Source: Hydrogenophilaceae bacterium
GTDB taxonomy: Bacteria > Pseudomonadota > Gammaproteobacteria > Burkholderiales > Thiobacillaceae
Reading direction: 5' to 3'
DNA length: 34,541 nucleotides
NCBI GenBank assembly: GCA_013389055.1
Contig: JACAEC010000146.1
Span: 1 to 34,541, forward strand
The notes beneath the pieces were generated by a model. That model did no database searches, was not told the origin of the DNA, and saw only the letters and a list, made by a program, of their open reading frames with translations. Both the position numbers and the translations under genes were made by a program. Shown here piece after piece: positions 1-9,809 of this stretch (position 1 is the stretch's first letter; each line of letters begins with the position of its first letter).

Positions 1-480
1 ATCATGACCCGCGTCACCGTGCCGCTGGGCGAGGATATCGGGTTCCTGCCGGGCACCGAGGAGGAGAAGATGACGCCGTGGATGGGCGCGCTGACCGACA
101 ACCTCGAAGTGCTCACCCACAACCAGGACGGCGGCGCCTGGGGCCGCGCGGCGACGAATGACCTGCTCGCCAGCCGGATCAAGATCCGCTCGCTCAACTT
201 CATGCGCGGGCGCACCTTCCTCAACCGCTGGCTGATCCTGGACGAGGCGCAGAACCTCACGCCCAAGCAGATGAAGACCCTGATCACCCGCGCCGGCCCC
301 GGCACCAAGGTGGTCTGCCTGGGCAACATCGCCCAGATCGACACGCCCTACCTGACCGAAGGCAGCTCCGGCCTGACCTATGTGGTCGACCGCTTCAAGG
401 GCTGGCCGCACAGCGGCCACATCACCCTGGCGCGCGGCGAGCGCTCGCGCCTGGCCGACCACGCGGCCAGCGCCCTTTGA
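1..480 (+). CDS. PhoH-family ATPase (PhoH2/YlaK-like), C-terminal part, truncated by window start
   Basis: Open frame from window edge to TGA at 480; [50 protein letters not shown] is characteristic of PhoH ATPases. Confidence 0.9.
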   Translation: MMTRVTVPLGEDIGFLPGTEEEKMTPWMGALTDNLEVLTHNQDGGAWGRAATNDLLASRIKIRSLNFMRGRTFLNRWLILDEAQNLTPKQMKTLITRAGPGTKVVCLGNIAQIDTPYLTEGSSGLTYVVDRFKGWPHSGHITLARGERSRLADHAASAL

Positions 481-493
481 TCGGGTCCTTGGC

Positions 494-1561
494 ATGATCC
501 TGGTCACCGGTGGCGCCGGGTTTATAGGGGCCAATTTCATCCTTGAGTGGGTTCGGGAAACCGGCGAGCCGATGCTCAACCTGGACAAGCTGACCTATGC
601 CGGCAACCTGGAAAACCTGGCGACGCTGAAAGGCGATGCCCGGCATGTCTTCGTCCAGGGCGATATCGGCGACCGCGCCCTGGTCGAGCGATTGTTGAAG
701 GAACATCGGCCGCGGGCGATCGTCAACTTTGCCGCCGAATCGCATGTCGACCGTTCCATCCACGGGCCGGAAGACTTCATCCAGACCAACGTGGTCGGCA
801 CTTTCCATCTGCTGGAAGAGACCCGCGCCTATTGGGGTGAGCTGCCGGAGGCCGAGAAGCAGGCCTTCCGCTTCCTGCACGTCTCGACCGACGAGGTCTA
901 TGGTTCGCTCGGGGCCAACGATGCGGCCTTCACCGAGACCACGCCCTACGCGCCGAACAGCCCCTATTCGGCCTCGAAGGCGGCCTCCGACCATCTGGTG
1001 CGGGCCTATCACCACACCTACGGCCTACCCACGCTCACCACCAACTGCTCGAACAACTACGGGCCCTACCAGTTTCCGGAAAAGCTGATCCCGCTGATGA
1101 TCCTCAACGCCACCCGGGGCAAGCCGCTGCCCATCTACGGCGACGGCATGAACGTGCGCGACTGGCTCTATGTCGGCGACCATTGCACGGCGATCCGCGA
1201 GGTGCTGGCCCGCGGCCGGTTGGGCGAGACCTACAACATCGGCGGCTGGAACGAGAAGCCCAACATCGAAATCGTGCAGACGGTCTGCGCCTTGCTCGAC
1301 GAGCTGCGGCCCGATCCGGCCGGCCCGCACGCGCGGCTGCTGACTTATGTGAAGGACCGGCCCGGCCACGACCGGCGCTATGCCATCGATGCCCGCAAGA
1401 TCGAGCGCGAACTGGGCTGGCGCCCGGTCGAAACCTTCGAGAGCGGCATCCGCAAGACGGTGCAGTGGTACCTGGGGCACATGGCCTGGGTCGAGCATGT
1501 CGCCAGCGGCGAATACCGGCACTGGCTGGAGAAGAACTATCAGGCGAGGGAATCGGCATGA
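494..1561 (+). CDS. rfbB: dTDP-glucose 4,6-dehydratase
   Basis: [20 protein letters not shown] Rossmann motif; [57 protein letters not shown]. Start placed at ATG 494 within the longer ORF. Confidence 0.97.
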   Translation: MILVTGGAGFIGANFILEWVRETGEPMLNLDKLTYAGNLENLATLKGDARHVFVQGDIGDRALVERLLKEHRPRAIVNFAAESHVDRSIHGPEDFIQTNVVGTFHLLEETRAYWGELPEAEKQAFRFLHVSTDEVYGSLGANDAAFTETTPYAPNSPYSASKAASDHLVRAYHHTYGLPTLTTNCSNNYGPYQFPEKLIPLMILNATRGKPLPIYGDGMNVRDWLYVGDHCTAIREVLARGRLGETYNIGGWNEKPNIEIVQTVCALLDELRPDPAGPHARLLTYVKDRPGHDRRYAIDARKIERELGWRPVETFESGIRKTVQWYLGHMAWVEHVASGEYRHWLEKNYQARESA

Positions 1562-2436
1562 GGAAGGGCATCATCCTGGCCGGCGGCTCCGGCACCCGGC
1601 TCTACCCGGTGACCCATGCGGTGTGCAAGCAGCTGCTGCCGGTCTACGACAAGCCGATGATCTATTACCCGCTGTCGACGCTGATGCTGGCGGGGGTGCG
1701 CGACATCCTGATCATCTCGACACCCGACGACACCCCGCGCTTCGAGCGCATGCTGGGCGATGGCAGCCAGTGGGGCCTCAACCTCTATTACACGGTGCAG
1801 GCGGCGCCCGAGGGCCTGGCCCAGGCCTTCATACTCGGTGAGGGCTTCCTCGACGGCAGCCCCAGCGCCTTGGTGTTGGGCGACAACATCTTCTACGGCC
1901 ACGATCTGGGTCAGGACCTGCAGCAGGCCATGGCCAAGGAAAAGGGGGCGACCGTGTTCGCCTATCCAGTGCAGGACCCGGAGCGTTACGGCGTGGTCGA
2001 ATTCGACGGCCAGGGTCGTGCGGTCAGCATCGAGGAGAAGCCCGCGCTGCCGAAGTCGCGTTATGCCGTCACCGGCCTCTATTTCTACGATGACCGGGTG
2101 GTCGACATCGCCAAGAGCCTCAAGCCCTCGCCGCGCGGCGAACTGGAGATCACCGACGTCAATCGCCAGTATCTGGAATGGGGCGAACTCGACGTCTCGG
2201 TCATGGGTCGCGGTCATGCCTGGCTCGACACCGGCACCCACGAGTCGCTGTTGGAGGCGGCCCAGTTCATCGAGACCATCGAGCGGCGCCAGGGCCTCAA
2301 GATCGCCTGCCCGGAAGAGATCGCCTATCGCCTGGGCTACATCACGGCCGAGCAGGTCGAGCGCCTGGCCGAGCCCCTGAAGAAGAACGCCTACGGCCGG
2401 TACTTGCTGGCCATGCTCAAAGACCAGGTGTTCTGA
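1558..2436 (+). CDS. rfbA: Glucose-1-phosphate thymidylyltransferase
   Basis: [58 protein letters not shown] overlap with rfbB. Confidence 0.97.
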   Translation: MRKGIILAGGSGTRLYPVTHAVCKQLLPVYDKPMIYYPLSTLMLAGVRDILIISTPDDTPRFERMLGDGSQWGLNLYYTVQAAPEGLAQAFILGEGFLDGSPSALVLGDNIFYGHDLGQDLQQAMAKEKGATVFAYPVQDPERYGVVEFDGQGRAVSIEEKPALPKSRYAVTGLYFYDDRVVDIAKSLKPSPRGELEITDVNRQYLEWGELDVSVMGRGHAWLDTGTHESLLEAAQFIETIERRQGLKIACPEEIAYRLGYITAEQVERLAEPLKKNAYGRYLLAMLKDQVF

Positions 2437-2442
2437 TTCCGC

Positions 2443-2985
2443 ATGAAGATCATTCCTACCGAGATCCCGGATGTGATCCTGCTCGAGCCCAAGGTGTTCG
2501 GCGACGAGCGCGGCTTTTTCATGGAAAGCTACAACAAGCGGGTGCTGGCCGAGGCCGGCATCCAGGGTGAGTTCGTCCAGGACAACCACTCCCGCTCGGC
2601 CAAGGGGGTGCTGCGCGGTCTGCATTATCAATTGCAGCAGGCCCAGGGCAAGCTGGTGCGGGTGGTGGCCGGCCGGGTGTTCGACGTGGCGGTGGACCTG
2701 CGCCGCAGTTCGCCGACCTTCGGCCGCTGGGTCGGCTTCGAGCTGTCCGCCGAGAACAAGCAGATGGCCTGGATTCCACCCGGCTTCGGCCACGGCTTCC
2801 TGGTGCTATCCGACTCGGCCGATTTCCTCTACAAGACGACGGACTACTACGCGCCGGAACACGAGCGCTGCGTGCTTTGGAACGATCCGGCCATCGGTAT
2901 CCAATGGCCCCTCGATGGTGAGGCGCTGCTTTCCGCCAAGGATCGTAACGGCGTGTTACTGAAAGATGCCGAGGTCTATCCATGA
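2443..2985 (+). CDS. rfbC: dTDP-4-dehydrorhamnose 3,5-epimerase
   Basis: IPDVILLEPKVFGDERGFFMESYN..., QDNHSRSAKGVLRGLHYQ, AWIPPGFGHGFLVLSD. Confidence 0.97.
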   Translation: MKIIPTEIPDVILLEPKVFGDERGFFMESYNKRVLAEAGIQGEFVQDNHSRSAKGVLRGLHYQLQQAQGKLVRVVAGRVFDVAVDLRRSSPTFGRWVGFELSAENKQMAWIPPGFGHGFLVLSDSADFLYKTTDYYAPEHERCVLWNDPAIGIQWPLDGEALLSAKDRNGVLLKDAEVYP

Positions 2986-3857
2986 GTTTACGTATCTTGC
3001 TGATTGGGGCGAACGGCCAGGTCGGTTGGGAGTTGCGGCGCACCCTGGCCTGCCTGGGTGAGGTGAGGGTGCCGGATCGAGAGGTCCTGAATCTGACTAA
3101 CGCCGGGTCGATTCGGCAGGCCGTACGCGACTGGTGGCCCAATGTCGTCGTCAACGCCGCCGCCTATACCGCCGTAGACCGCGCCGAGACCGATGTCGCA
3201 TTGGCCGAGGCGATCAACGCGACTGCCCCTGGCGTCCTGGCCGAAGAGGTGGCGCAGATCGGCGCCTTGCTGGTGCATTACTCGACCGACTACGTCTTCG
3301 ACGGCGCCAAGGCCGAAGCCTATGTCGAGGACGATCCGGTGAACCCGCTGAACGTCTACGGCCGGACCAAGTGGGCGGGGGAGGAGGCCGTGCGTCGGGC
3401 CAATTCGCAGCACCTGATCCTGCGTACCAGTTGGGTCTATGGTCGGCGCGGGGCCAATTTCCTGCTCACCATGCAGCGCCTTATGCGCGAGCAGCCTCAA
3501 CTCAAGATCGTCGCCGACCAGATCGGTGCGCCGACCTGGGCCCGATTGATCGCCGAGGCCACGACGCAAATATTGATACAGTGTGTCGGGCCCAATCGGT
3601 GGCCGGGGCGCACACCTTGGGGAACCTACCATCTCACTTGCGGCGGCGAGACTTCGTGGTTCGGTTTTGCCCAGGCCATCGCCGAACTGAGCGGCATCGC
3701 CCCGATGCCTAAACTCCTGCCCATCCCCAGCGCAGACTATCCCACTCCCGCCAAAAGACCTGCCAACTCGCGCCTGTCGAATGCCAAGTTGGCGGCGACC
3801 TTCGGCCTGCGCCTGCCCGATTGGCGGCACGCCTTGGAACTCTGTCTGGGCGATTGA
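2982..3857 (+). CDS. rfbD: dTDP-4-dehydrorhamnose reductase
   Basis: ILLIGANGQVGWELRRTL, VVNAAAYTAVDRAE, HYSTDYVFDG, NVYGRTKWAGEEAV; ATGA overlap with rfbC. Confidence 0.95.
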   Translation: MSLRILLIGANGQVGWELRRTLACLGEVRVPDREVLNLTNAGSIRQAVRDWWPNVVVNAAAYTAVDRAETDVALAEAINATAPGVLAEEVAQIGALLVHYSTDYVFDGAKAEAYVEDDPVNPLNVYGRTKWAGEEAVRRANSQHLILRTSWVYGRRGANFLLTMQRLMREQPQLKIVADQIGAPTWARLIAEATTQILIQCVGPNRWPGRTPWGTYHLTCGGETSWFGFAQAIAELSGIAPMPKLLPIPSADYPTPAKRPANSRLSNAKLAATFGLRLPDWRHALELCLGD

Positions 3858-3858
3858 T

Positions 3859-4059
3859 ATGTCCAAGCGCGTGTCCGGCCCGCCGCGTCGTCCCCGCAAC
3901 CCGGTGGCCAAGGCCGTGCGCACCCCGGCCTTCCGCATGCAGGTGGTGCCGGACAAGCGGAAAAAATGGCCAAAACACCCCGCGCAAGACGAAACGGATC
4001 AGACCTTGCTTGATGAAAAAAACGGGCCAAACCCGGACGATGCGGATTCTCAGGATTAA
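3859..4059 (+). CDS. Small basic protein, possible ArfA-like alternative ribosome rescue factor
   Basis: ATG one nucleotide after the rfbD stop; 66 aa MSKRVSGPPRRPRNPVAKAVRTPAFRMQVVPDKRKKWPKH... Ungapped match in pattern to E. coli ArfA [24 protein letters not shown] (N, P, F, R, V, K positions). Recalled from memory, not searched. Confidence 0.45.
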   Translation: MSKRVSGPPRRPRNPVAKAVRTPAFRMQVVPDKRKKWPKHPAQDETDQTLLDEKNGPNPDDADSQD

Positions 4060-4184
4060 TCAATAAGCAATTGTTTAATAAAAATAAAAGCCAGCAATTT
4101 CATGTCGTTTCTCAGGCGGTTCGCCCTCGCGATTAGCGGTAGAATGCAGGCTGATCAGAACGCTGCTTCGAGACCATCCCCAGC

Positions 4185-7100
4185 ATGACCCAGCCCCAGT
4201 TCGCCCACCTGCGCCTGCACAGCGAGTACTCCATCCAGGACAGCTTGTTGCGCATCGGCGAGGCGGTGAAGCAGGCCAAGGCGGATGCCATGCCGGCACT
4301 GGCCCTGACCGACCTGGCCAATGTGTTCGGCATGGTCAAGTTCTATTCGGCCGCGCGCAAGGCGGGCATCAAGCCGGTCTGCGGCTGCGATGCCTGGATT
4401 GCCGGGCCCGATCAACTCGACAAGCCGCATCGGCTGTTGTTGCTGGTCCAGCACCGCGAGGGCTACCGGCGACTGTGCGAGCTGCTGACCCGGGCCTATC
4501 GGGAAAACCTGCACCGGGGCCGTGCCATCATCGATCCCCGCTGGTTCCGCGATCAGGGCACGGACGGACTGATTGCCTTGTCCGGCGCCCAATGGGGCGA
4601 TGTCGGCCAGGCCCTGCTGGCCGAGGCGCAGGACAACGCCCGCGAGCTGGCACAATCCTGGGCCAGCCTGTTTCCCGACCGCTATTACCTGGAGATCCAG
4701 CGCGACGGCCGGCCCGAGGCCGAGCCGCATCTGGTGCGGGCGGTGGAACTGGCGGCCGAGATGGGCCTGCCGGTCGTGGCCACCCATCCGGTCGAGTTCC
4801 TCAAGCGCGACGACTACAAGGCCCACGAGGCGCGGGTGTGCATCGCCGAGGGCGGCATCCTGGCCGACAAGCGCCGGCCCAAGGTGTTCACCGAGGACGA
4901 CTATTTCAAGAGCCAGGCCGAGATGGCCGGGCTGTTCGCCGACCTGCCCGAGGCCTTGGCCAATTCCCTGGAGATCGCCCGGCGCTGCAACCTGACCCTG
5001 GAGTTGGGCAAGAGCAAGCTGCCGCTGTTCCCTACCCCGGACGGCATGGGCCTGGACGACTACCTGCAGCAACGCGCGGCCGAAGGTCTGACCCAGCGGC
5101 TGGAACTGCTCTACCCGGACGCCGCCAAGCGGGCGGCGCAACTGCCCATCTATCAGGAACGGCTTGAGTTCGAGCTGGGCACCATCATCCAGATGGGCTT
5201 CCCCGGTTACTTCCTGATCGTGGCCGACTTCATCAACTGGGCCAAGAACAACGGCGTGCCGGTCGGGCCGGGCCGTGGTTCCGGCGCCGGCTCCCTGGTC
5301 GCCTACTGTTTGGGGATTACCGACCTCGACCCCTTGCGTTACGACCTGCTGTTCGAGCGCTTCCTCAACCCGGAGCGGGTGTCCATGCCCGACTTCGACG
5401 TGGACTTCTGCCAGGACGGCCGCGACCGGGTGATCGATTACGTCAAACGCAAATACGGCGCCGAGAGCGTGTCGCAGATCGCCACCTTCGGCGCCATGGC
5501 GGCCAAGGCCGTGGTGCGCGACACCGGCCGGGTGCTCAACATGTCCTACGGCTTCGTCGATTCCCTGGCCAAGCTCATTCCCATGGAGCTGGGCATCACC
5601 CTGGCCGATGCCAAGGCGAAGGAGCCGCTCATCGTCGAGAAGATGGAAGCAGAAGAGGACGTCAAGGAACTGTTCGAGCTGGCCGAGCGGCTGGAGGGCC
5701 TGAGCCGCAACGTCGGCATGCATGCCGGCGGCGTGCTGATCGCGCCGGGCAAGCTGACCGATTTCTGCCCGCTCTACCGGGCCGACGGCTCCGAGGCCAT
5801 GGTCTCCCAGTTCGACAAGGACGACGTGGAGAGCGCCGGCCTGGTCAAGTTCGACTTTCTCGGTCTGCGCACGTTGACCATCATCGATTGGGCGGTGCGC
5901 TACATCAAACGGCTGCATCCCGAGGTCGAGCTCTCCATGGAGACCCTGCCGCTGGACGACGCGGCCACCTACAAGCTGCTCAAGGCCTGCAACACCACCG
6001 CCGTGTTCCAGCTGGAATCGCGCGGCATGAAGGACCTGATCCGGCGCCTGCAGCCGGATTGCTTCGAGGACCTGATCGCCCTGGTCGCCCTGTTCCGCCC
6101 CGGCCCGCTGCAATCGGGCATGGTCGACGACTTCATCAACCGCAAGCACGGCAAGGCCAGGGTCGACTACCTGCACCCCAAGTTGGAGACGGTGCTCAAG
6201 CCGACCTACGGCGTCATCGTCTACCAGGAACAGGTGATGCAGATCGCGCAGATCCTGGCCGGCTACACCCTGGGCGCCGCCGACATGCTGCGCCGCGCCA
6301 TGGGCAAGAAGAAGCCGGAGGAGATGGCCAAGCAGCGCGAGATCTTCGTCGGCGGCGCGGTCGAGCGCGGGGTGGACAAGGAGCAGGCCACGCACCTGTT
6401 CGACCTGATGGAGAAGTTCGCCGAATACGGCTTCAACAAATCGCACTCGGCCGCCTATGCCCTGGTCTCCTATCAGACCGCCTGGCTCAAGGCGCATTAC
6501 CCCTCGGCCTTTTCGGCGGCGACCCTGTCCGCCGACATGGACGCCACCGACAAGGTGCGCAACTTCTACGAGGACGCCATCGCCAACGGCCTGGAGGTCC
6601 TGGCGCCGGACATCAACCTGTCCGACTACCGCTTCGTGCCCATCGACGCCAAGCGCATCCGCTACGGTCTGGGCGCGATCAAGGGCACCGGTGAGTCAGC
6701 CATTTCCACCATCCTCAAGGCACGGGAGGAGGGCGGCCAGTTCAGTGACCTGTTCGACTTCTGCCGCCGGGTCGATCGCCGCGTCGTCAACCGCCGGGTG
6801 ATCGAGGCCTTGGTGCGGGCCGGCGCCCTCGACGGACTGGACCCGAACCGGGCCCGCCAGTTCAACAGCGTCGGCCTGGCCATGGAGTGGGCCGACACCA
6901 TCCAGCGCAATGCCGCGCAGGACAGCTTGTTCGGTGAAGCGATCAGCGAGGCCCCGCCCAGCCTGCCGGACAGTGGCGAATGGCCGCTCAAGGAGTTGCT
7001 GGCGCAGGAAAAGGGCGCCCTCGGTTTCTATTTCAGCGGCCACCCCTTCGACGCCTACCGTCAGGATCTGGCCGGCATTGTCGACAAGGGCCTGAACCAA

Positions 7101-7637
7101 CTCACACCCCAGCAACAGCCGGTCTGGATGGCCGGCATCGTGCTGGCCGTACGCACCCAGATGACGCGGCGTGGCAAGATGGCCTTCGTGACGCTCGATG
7201 ACGGCGGCGGCCAGATCGACGTCGCGGTGTTCAACGAGAAATTCGAGGCGCGGCGCGATCTCTTGAAAGAGGATGCCTTGCTCATCGTGCAGGGCAAGGT
7301 CAGCCACGACGACTACTCGGGCGGCCTGCGGGTGACGGCGGACGAGTTGTATGACTTGGAGGGTGCGCGCAGCCGGCACGCGGATCGGCTGCGACTGTCC
7401 ATGAACGGCGAGGCCGATGCCGAGCGGCTGCGCCGCCTGTTGCAGCCCTATCGGCAGGCAGTTGGCGGGCAGGGCTGTCCCATCGCCGTGCATTACCGAA
7501 ATCGGGACGCGCAATGCGTGATCGAATTGGGCGATGAGTGGCGGGTGCGCTTGAGCAATGAACTGCTCGACGATCTTCGCAACTGGTTGCGCCCGGAAAA
7601 TGTCAGGATCAATTACCCGCGCAGCCGAGTGGGCTGA
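4185..7637 (+). CDS. dnaE: DNA polymerase III alpha subunit
   Basis: 1150 aa; FAHLRLHSEYSIQDSLLRI (PHP domain), GPGRGSGAGSLVAYCLGITDLDPL, PDFDVDFCQDGRDRVIDYV, FNKSHSAAYALVSYQTAWLKAHYP. Confidence 0.98.
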   Translation: MTQPQFAHLRLHSEYSIQDSLLRIGEAVKQAKADAMPALALTDLANVFGMVKFYSAARKAGIKPVCGCDAWIAGPDQLDKPHRLLLLVQHREGYRRLCELLTRAYRENLHRGRAIIDPRWFRDQGTDGLIALSGAQWGDVGQALLAEAQDNARELAQSWASLFPDRYYLEIQRDGRPEAEPHLVRAVELAAEMGLPVVATHPVEFLKRDDYKAHEARVCIAEGGILADKRRPKVFTEDDYFKSQAEMAGLFADLPEALANSLEIARRCNLTLELGKSKLPLFPTPDGMGLDDYLQQRAAEGLTQRLELLYPDAAKRAAQLPIYQERLEFELGTIIQMGFPGYFLIVADFINWAKNNGVPVGPGRGSGAGSLVAYCLGITDLDPLRYDLLFERFLNPERVSMPDFDVDFCQDGRDRVIDYVKRKYGAESVSQIATFGAMAAKAVVRDTGRVLNMSYGFVDSLAKLIPMELGITLADAKAKEPLIVEKMEAEEDVKELFELAERLEGLSRNVGMHAGGVLIAPGKLTDFCPLYRADGSEAMVSQFDKDDVESAGLVKFDFLGLRTLTIIDWAVRYIKRLHPEVELSMETLPLDDAATYKLLKACNTTAVFQLESRGMKDLIRRLQPDCFEDLIALVALFRPGPLQSGMVDDFINRKHGKARVDYLHPKLETVLKPTYGVIVYQEQVMQIAQILAGYTLGAADMLRRAMGKKKPEEMAKQREIFVGGAVERGVDKEQATHLFDLMEKFAEYGFNKSHSAAYALVSYQTAWLKAHYPSAFSAATLSADMDATDKVRNFYEDAIANGLEVLAPDINLSDYRFVPIDAKRIRYGLGAIKGTGESAISTILKAREEGGQFSDLFDFCRRVDRRVVNRRVIEALVRAGALDGLDPNRARQFNSVGLAMEWADTIQRNAAQDSLFGEAISEAPPSLPDSGEWPLKELLAQEKGALGFYFSGHPFDAYRQDLAGIVDKGLNQLTPQQQPVWMAGIVLAVRTQMTRRGKMAFVTLDDGGGQIDVAVFNEKFEARRDLLKEDALLIVQGKVSHDDYSGGLRVTADELYDLEGARSRHADRLRLSMNGEADAERLRRLLQPYRQAVGGQGCPIAVHYRNRDAQCVIELGDEWRVRLSNELLDDLRNWLRPENVRINYPRSRVG

Positions 7638-7803
7638 GGCCGGTACATCAATACTAAATCAGCCGTTGCGCACAAGATTTACCAATTAAATCATATTGTT
7701 GTGTTTATCTGACCTGGCTCGGCATGTGGTTTGCCCGGTATTCCCATCGCTTGGCCGCAAAATAATACTTGCGCAACGTTTCATAATATTAGAAACTTTT
7801 AAT

Positions 7804-7844
7804 AACACTGATGCCGACGCTACTCCCTTAGCGTCATCAGTGTT
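7804..7844 (+). ncRNA. Bulged stem-loop of a candidate structured intergenic RNA (sRNA, 3'UTR element or leader)
   Basis: AACACTGATG (7804-7813) pairs perfectly with CATCAGTGTT (7835-7844); inner ACGCTA (7817-7822) pairs with TAGCGT (7829-7834); 6-nt loop CTCCCT, 3-nt bulge CCG. Followed by an intrinsic terminator at 7878-7907. Confidence 0.5.
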
Positions 7845-7877
7845 GTCTCCTCCATCCTCCTCCTTTGGTGGATTTCT

Positions 7878-7907
7878 AAGCCCGGTCACAGACCGGGCTT
7901 TTTTTTT
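7878..7907 (+). terminator. Intrinsic terminator
   Basis: AAGCCCGGTC-ACA-GACCGGGCTT followed by a run of T (7899-7907); 10-bp perfect stem. Confidence 0.9.
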
Positions 7908-7923
7908 GCCGACTGCCCAGGGT

Positions 7924-7929
7924 TACAAT
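7924..7929 (+). promoter_or_regulatory. Putative -10 element for the GYF_2/pentapeptide gene
   Basis: TACAAT, 27 bp upstream of ATG 7957 and just after the terminator; no convincing -35 at optimal spacing. Confidence 0.35.
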
Positions 7930-7956
7930 GCAGGCGTTATCACGTGCGCCGATACT

Positions 7957-9033
7957 ATGACCCATCACCGCTGGTACGTCCGCAGGAACAACAAGGTCGC
8001 CGGTCCCTTCCCCCAAGCGCAGCTCCAGGAGTATCTGTCTCGCGGCCAGCTCGTGCGCAGCGACGAAATCAGCCACGACCGCGAGGCCTGGGTCAGCATC
8101 GAACAGAGCGGCTATTTTCCGCATGAATCGAATGCACCCCAGTTGACTCCCCAGACCCATCATCGCTGGTACGTCCGCAAACACGGCAAGGTTGCCGGCC
8201 CTTTTCCGCATGCCCAAATCGATGAATATCTGGTGCTAGGGCGGCTGCTGCGAAGCGACGAGATCAGTCTTGACCGGGAAACCTGGGTGAGCATTCAGGA
8301 CAGCGGTTATTTTCCCGAAGGGCCGAGCATGGTGCAGGCCGTCGAGCCGGGCGAGGAAAATGCCTGGGAGGTCGAACGCGCCCGCGCCCGTCACCGCTGG
8401 CTGGATGAACGCTTGTATGCCACGCCCGAGGCCGAGGCGGAGCGGCGCCGGGCTGAACCGGAACCGGAGCCCTTGCAGGCCCTGCGGCATGATCATCAAG
8501 TGACCAAGGAGATGATCCTGGCGGAGCGCAGGCAAGGACCCAAGGTATGGCTGGGCCTGTTGACGATTGTGGCCATCGCCGCCGCCGCGGGCGGCATTTG
8601 GTATGGCCAGGGGGAGGGCATGGTACTGGTGAAATCGCAACTGGGGCCACCCGATTGCAACGCCAGCGGTCCCGGCGTGAATTGGACCGGCTGTGTCAAA
8701 ACGGCGGTGAACCTGCAAGGGGCGCGGCTCAGGCACAGCCATATGGATGGCAGCAAGCTGGATGAGGCGAATTTGCGTGTTGCCGATCTCAGTTTTTCCA
8801 CGCTGACCCGTGCCAGTTTGCGCGCCGCCAATCTCGAGGGGGCCGCCCTGCGGGCAGCCGATTTCACTGGCGCCGACCTGACTGGCGCCAACCTCGGGGC
8901 GACCGATCTCACGTATGCCACCTTCACCGGCGCCAAAGTCGATGGCGTTCGCCTCGAAGGGGCCCGACTCGACAAGGCGGCCTGGGTCGATGGCCGAATC
9001 TGTGCCGAAGGATCCGTCGGCGCATGTCGGTAA
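7957..9033 (+). CDS. Membrane protein with two tandem GYF_2-like domains, one TM helix and a C-terminal pentapeptide-repeat domain
   Basis: Start at ATG 7957 (downstream of the terminator, in frame with the listed ORF). Two copies of THHRWYVR..KVAGPFP.AQ..EYL..G.L.RSDEIS.DRE.WVSI..SGYFP; TM WLGLLTIVAIAAAAGGIWY; pentapeptides ANLEGAALRAADFTGADLTGANLGATDL. Confidence 0.85.
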   Translation: MTHHRWYVRRNNKVAGPFPQAQLQEYLSRGQLVRSDEISHDREAWVSIEQSGYFPHESNAPQLTPQTHHRWYVRKHGKVAGPFPHAQIDEYLVLGRLLRSDEISLDRETWVSIQDSGYFPEGPSMVQAVEPGEENAWEVERARARHRWLDERLYATPEAEAERRRAEPEPEPLQALRHDHQVTKEMILAERRQGPKVWLGLLTIVAIAAAAGGIWYGQGEGMVLVKSQLGPPDCNASGPGVNWTGCVKTAVNLQGARLRHSHMDGSKLDEANLRVADLSFSTLTRASLRAANLEGAALRAADFTGADLTGANLGATDLTYATFTGAKVDGVRLEGARLDKAAWVDGRICAEGSVGACR

Positions 9034-9809
9034 AGGCCATCCACTCACGCGATAATGCCGAATTCCGTTTCTTGCTGAGCCTGGCCGAGGAGGCCAAGGC
9101 GCGGCGCGAATCCGGTCTCACTCTGCTGGATGGTTGGCACCTGATCGAGGCGGCGGTGCAAGCGGGCCTGCGCCCGGGAAAACTGATTTATGCCGAGGGC
9201 TTGGCCTTGCCGGCCGCCGCACAGGAACTGGCCGAGACCATCCCTGTGCTGACTCTATCCGAATCGCTGATGCGCGCCTTGTCGCCGGTGAAGACGCCGA
9301 CCGGGCTGATGGCCTTGTTGCCGATTCCTCAGCCGGCCAAGACCACTGGCGACTTTGCCATTCTGCTGGAAGACATCCAGGACCCGGGCAATCTGGGTGC
9401 CGTGTTGCGCTCGGCGGCAGCGGCGGGGGTGCAAGTCGCCTATCTGTCCAAGGGCTGCACGGACGCCTGGTCGCCCAAGGCCTTGCGCGGTGGCCAAGGT
9501 GCCCAGTTCCAGTTGGCCATCGTGGAAAAGGCGGACCTGGCGGCGGCGGCATCCGGCTTTCCCGGCAGCGTCCATGCCGCCGTGCTGGGGGCCGAGGCCA
9601 CGCTCTATCAACTCGACTTGGGCGGCCCTGTCGCCTTTGTCTTCGGCAATGAAGGCGCCGGCCTCAGCCCTGGGCTACAAGACCAGTGCCGCCCCTTCGT
9701 AATCCCGATGCCGGGGCGGATGGAGTCGCTCAACGTCGCGATGGCAGCCGCGGTTTGCCTGTTCGAGCGGGTCAGACAGAGCCAGGCGCAGGGCTCAACC
9801 CGGCTCTAG
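9024..9809 (+). CDS. TrmH/SpoU-family RNA 2'-O-methyltransferase
   Basis: ILLEDIQDPGNLGAVLRSAAAAGV, VAFVFGNEGAGLSP, FVIPMPGRMESLNVAMAAAVCLFE are SpoU motifs 1-3. Confidence 0.95.
   Translation: MSVKAIHSRDNAEFRFLLSLAEEAKARRESGLTLLDGWHLIEAAVQAGLRPGKLIYAEGLALPAAAQELAETIPVLTLSESLMRALSPVKTPTGLMALLPIPQPAKTTGDFAILLEDIQDPGNLGAVLRSAAAAGVQVAYLSKGCTDAWSPKALRGGQGAQFQLAIVEKADLAAAASGFPGSVHAAVLGAEATLYQLDLGGPVAFVFGNEGAGLSPGLQDQCRPFVIPMPGRMESLNVAMAAAVCLFERVRQSQAQGSTRL

Noticed and set aside
4019-4060. Terminator inside the ArfA-like ORF that would make a non-stop mRNA, as in some arfA genes
   Set aside because: Only a weak 4-bp CGGG-CCAAA-CCCG stem without a T tract is visible.
4155-6497. 780-aa minus-strand ORF antisense to dnaE
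   Set aside because: High-GC codon-structure artefact opposite a clear dnaE; the composition (Gln/Gly/Leu/Val/His-rich) resembles no recognisable family.
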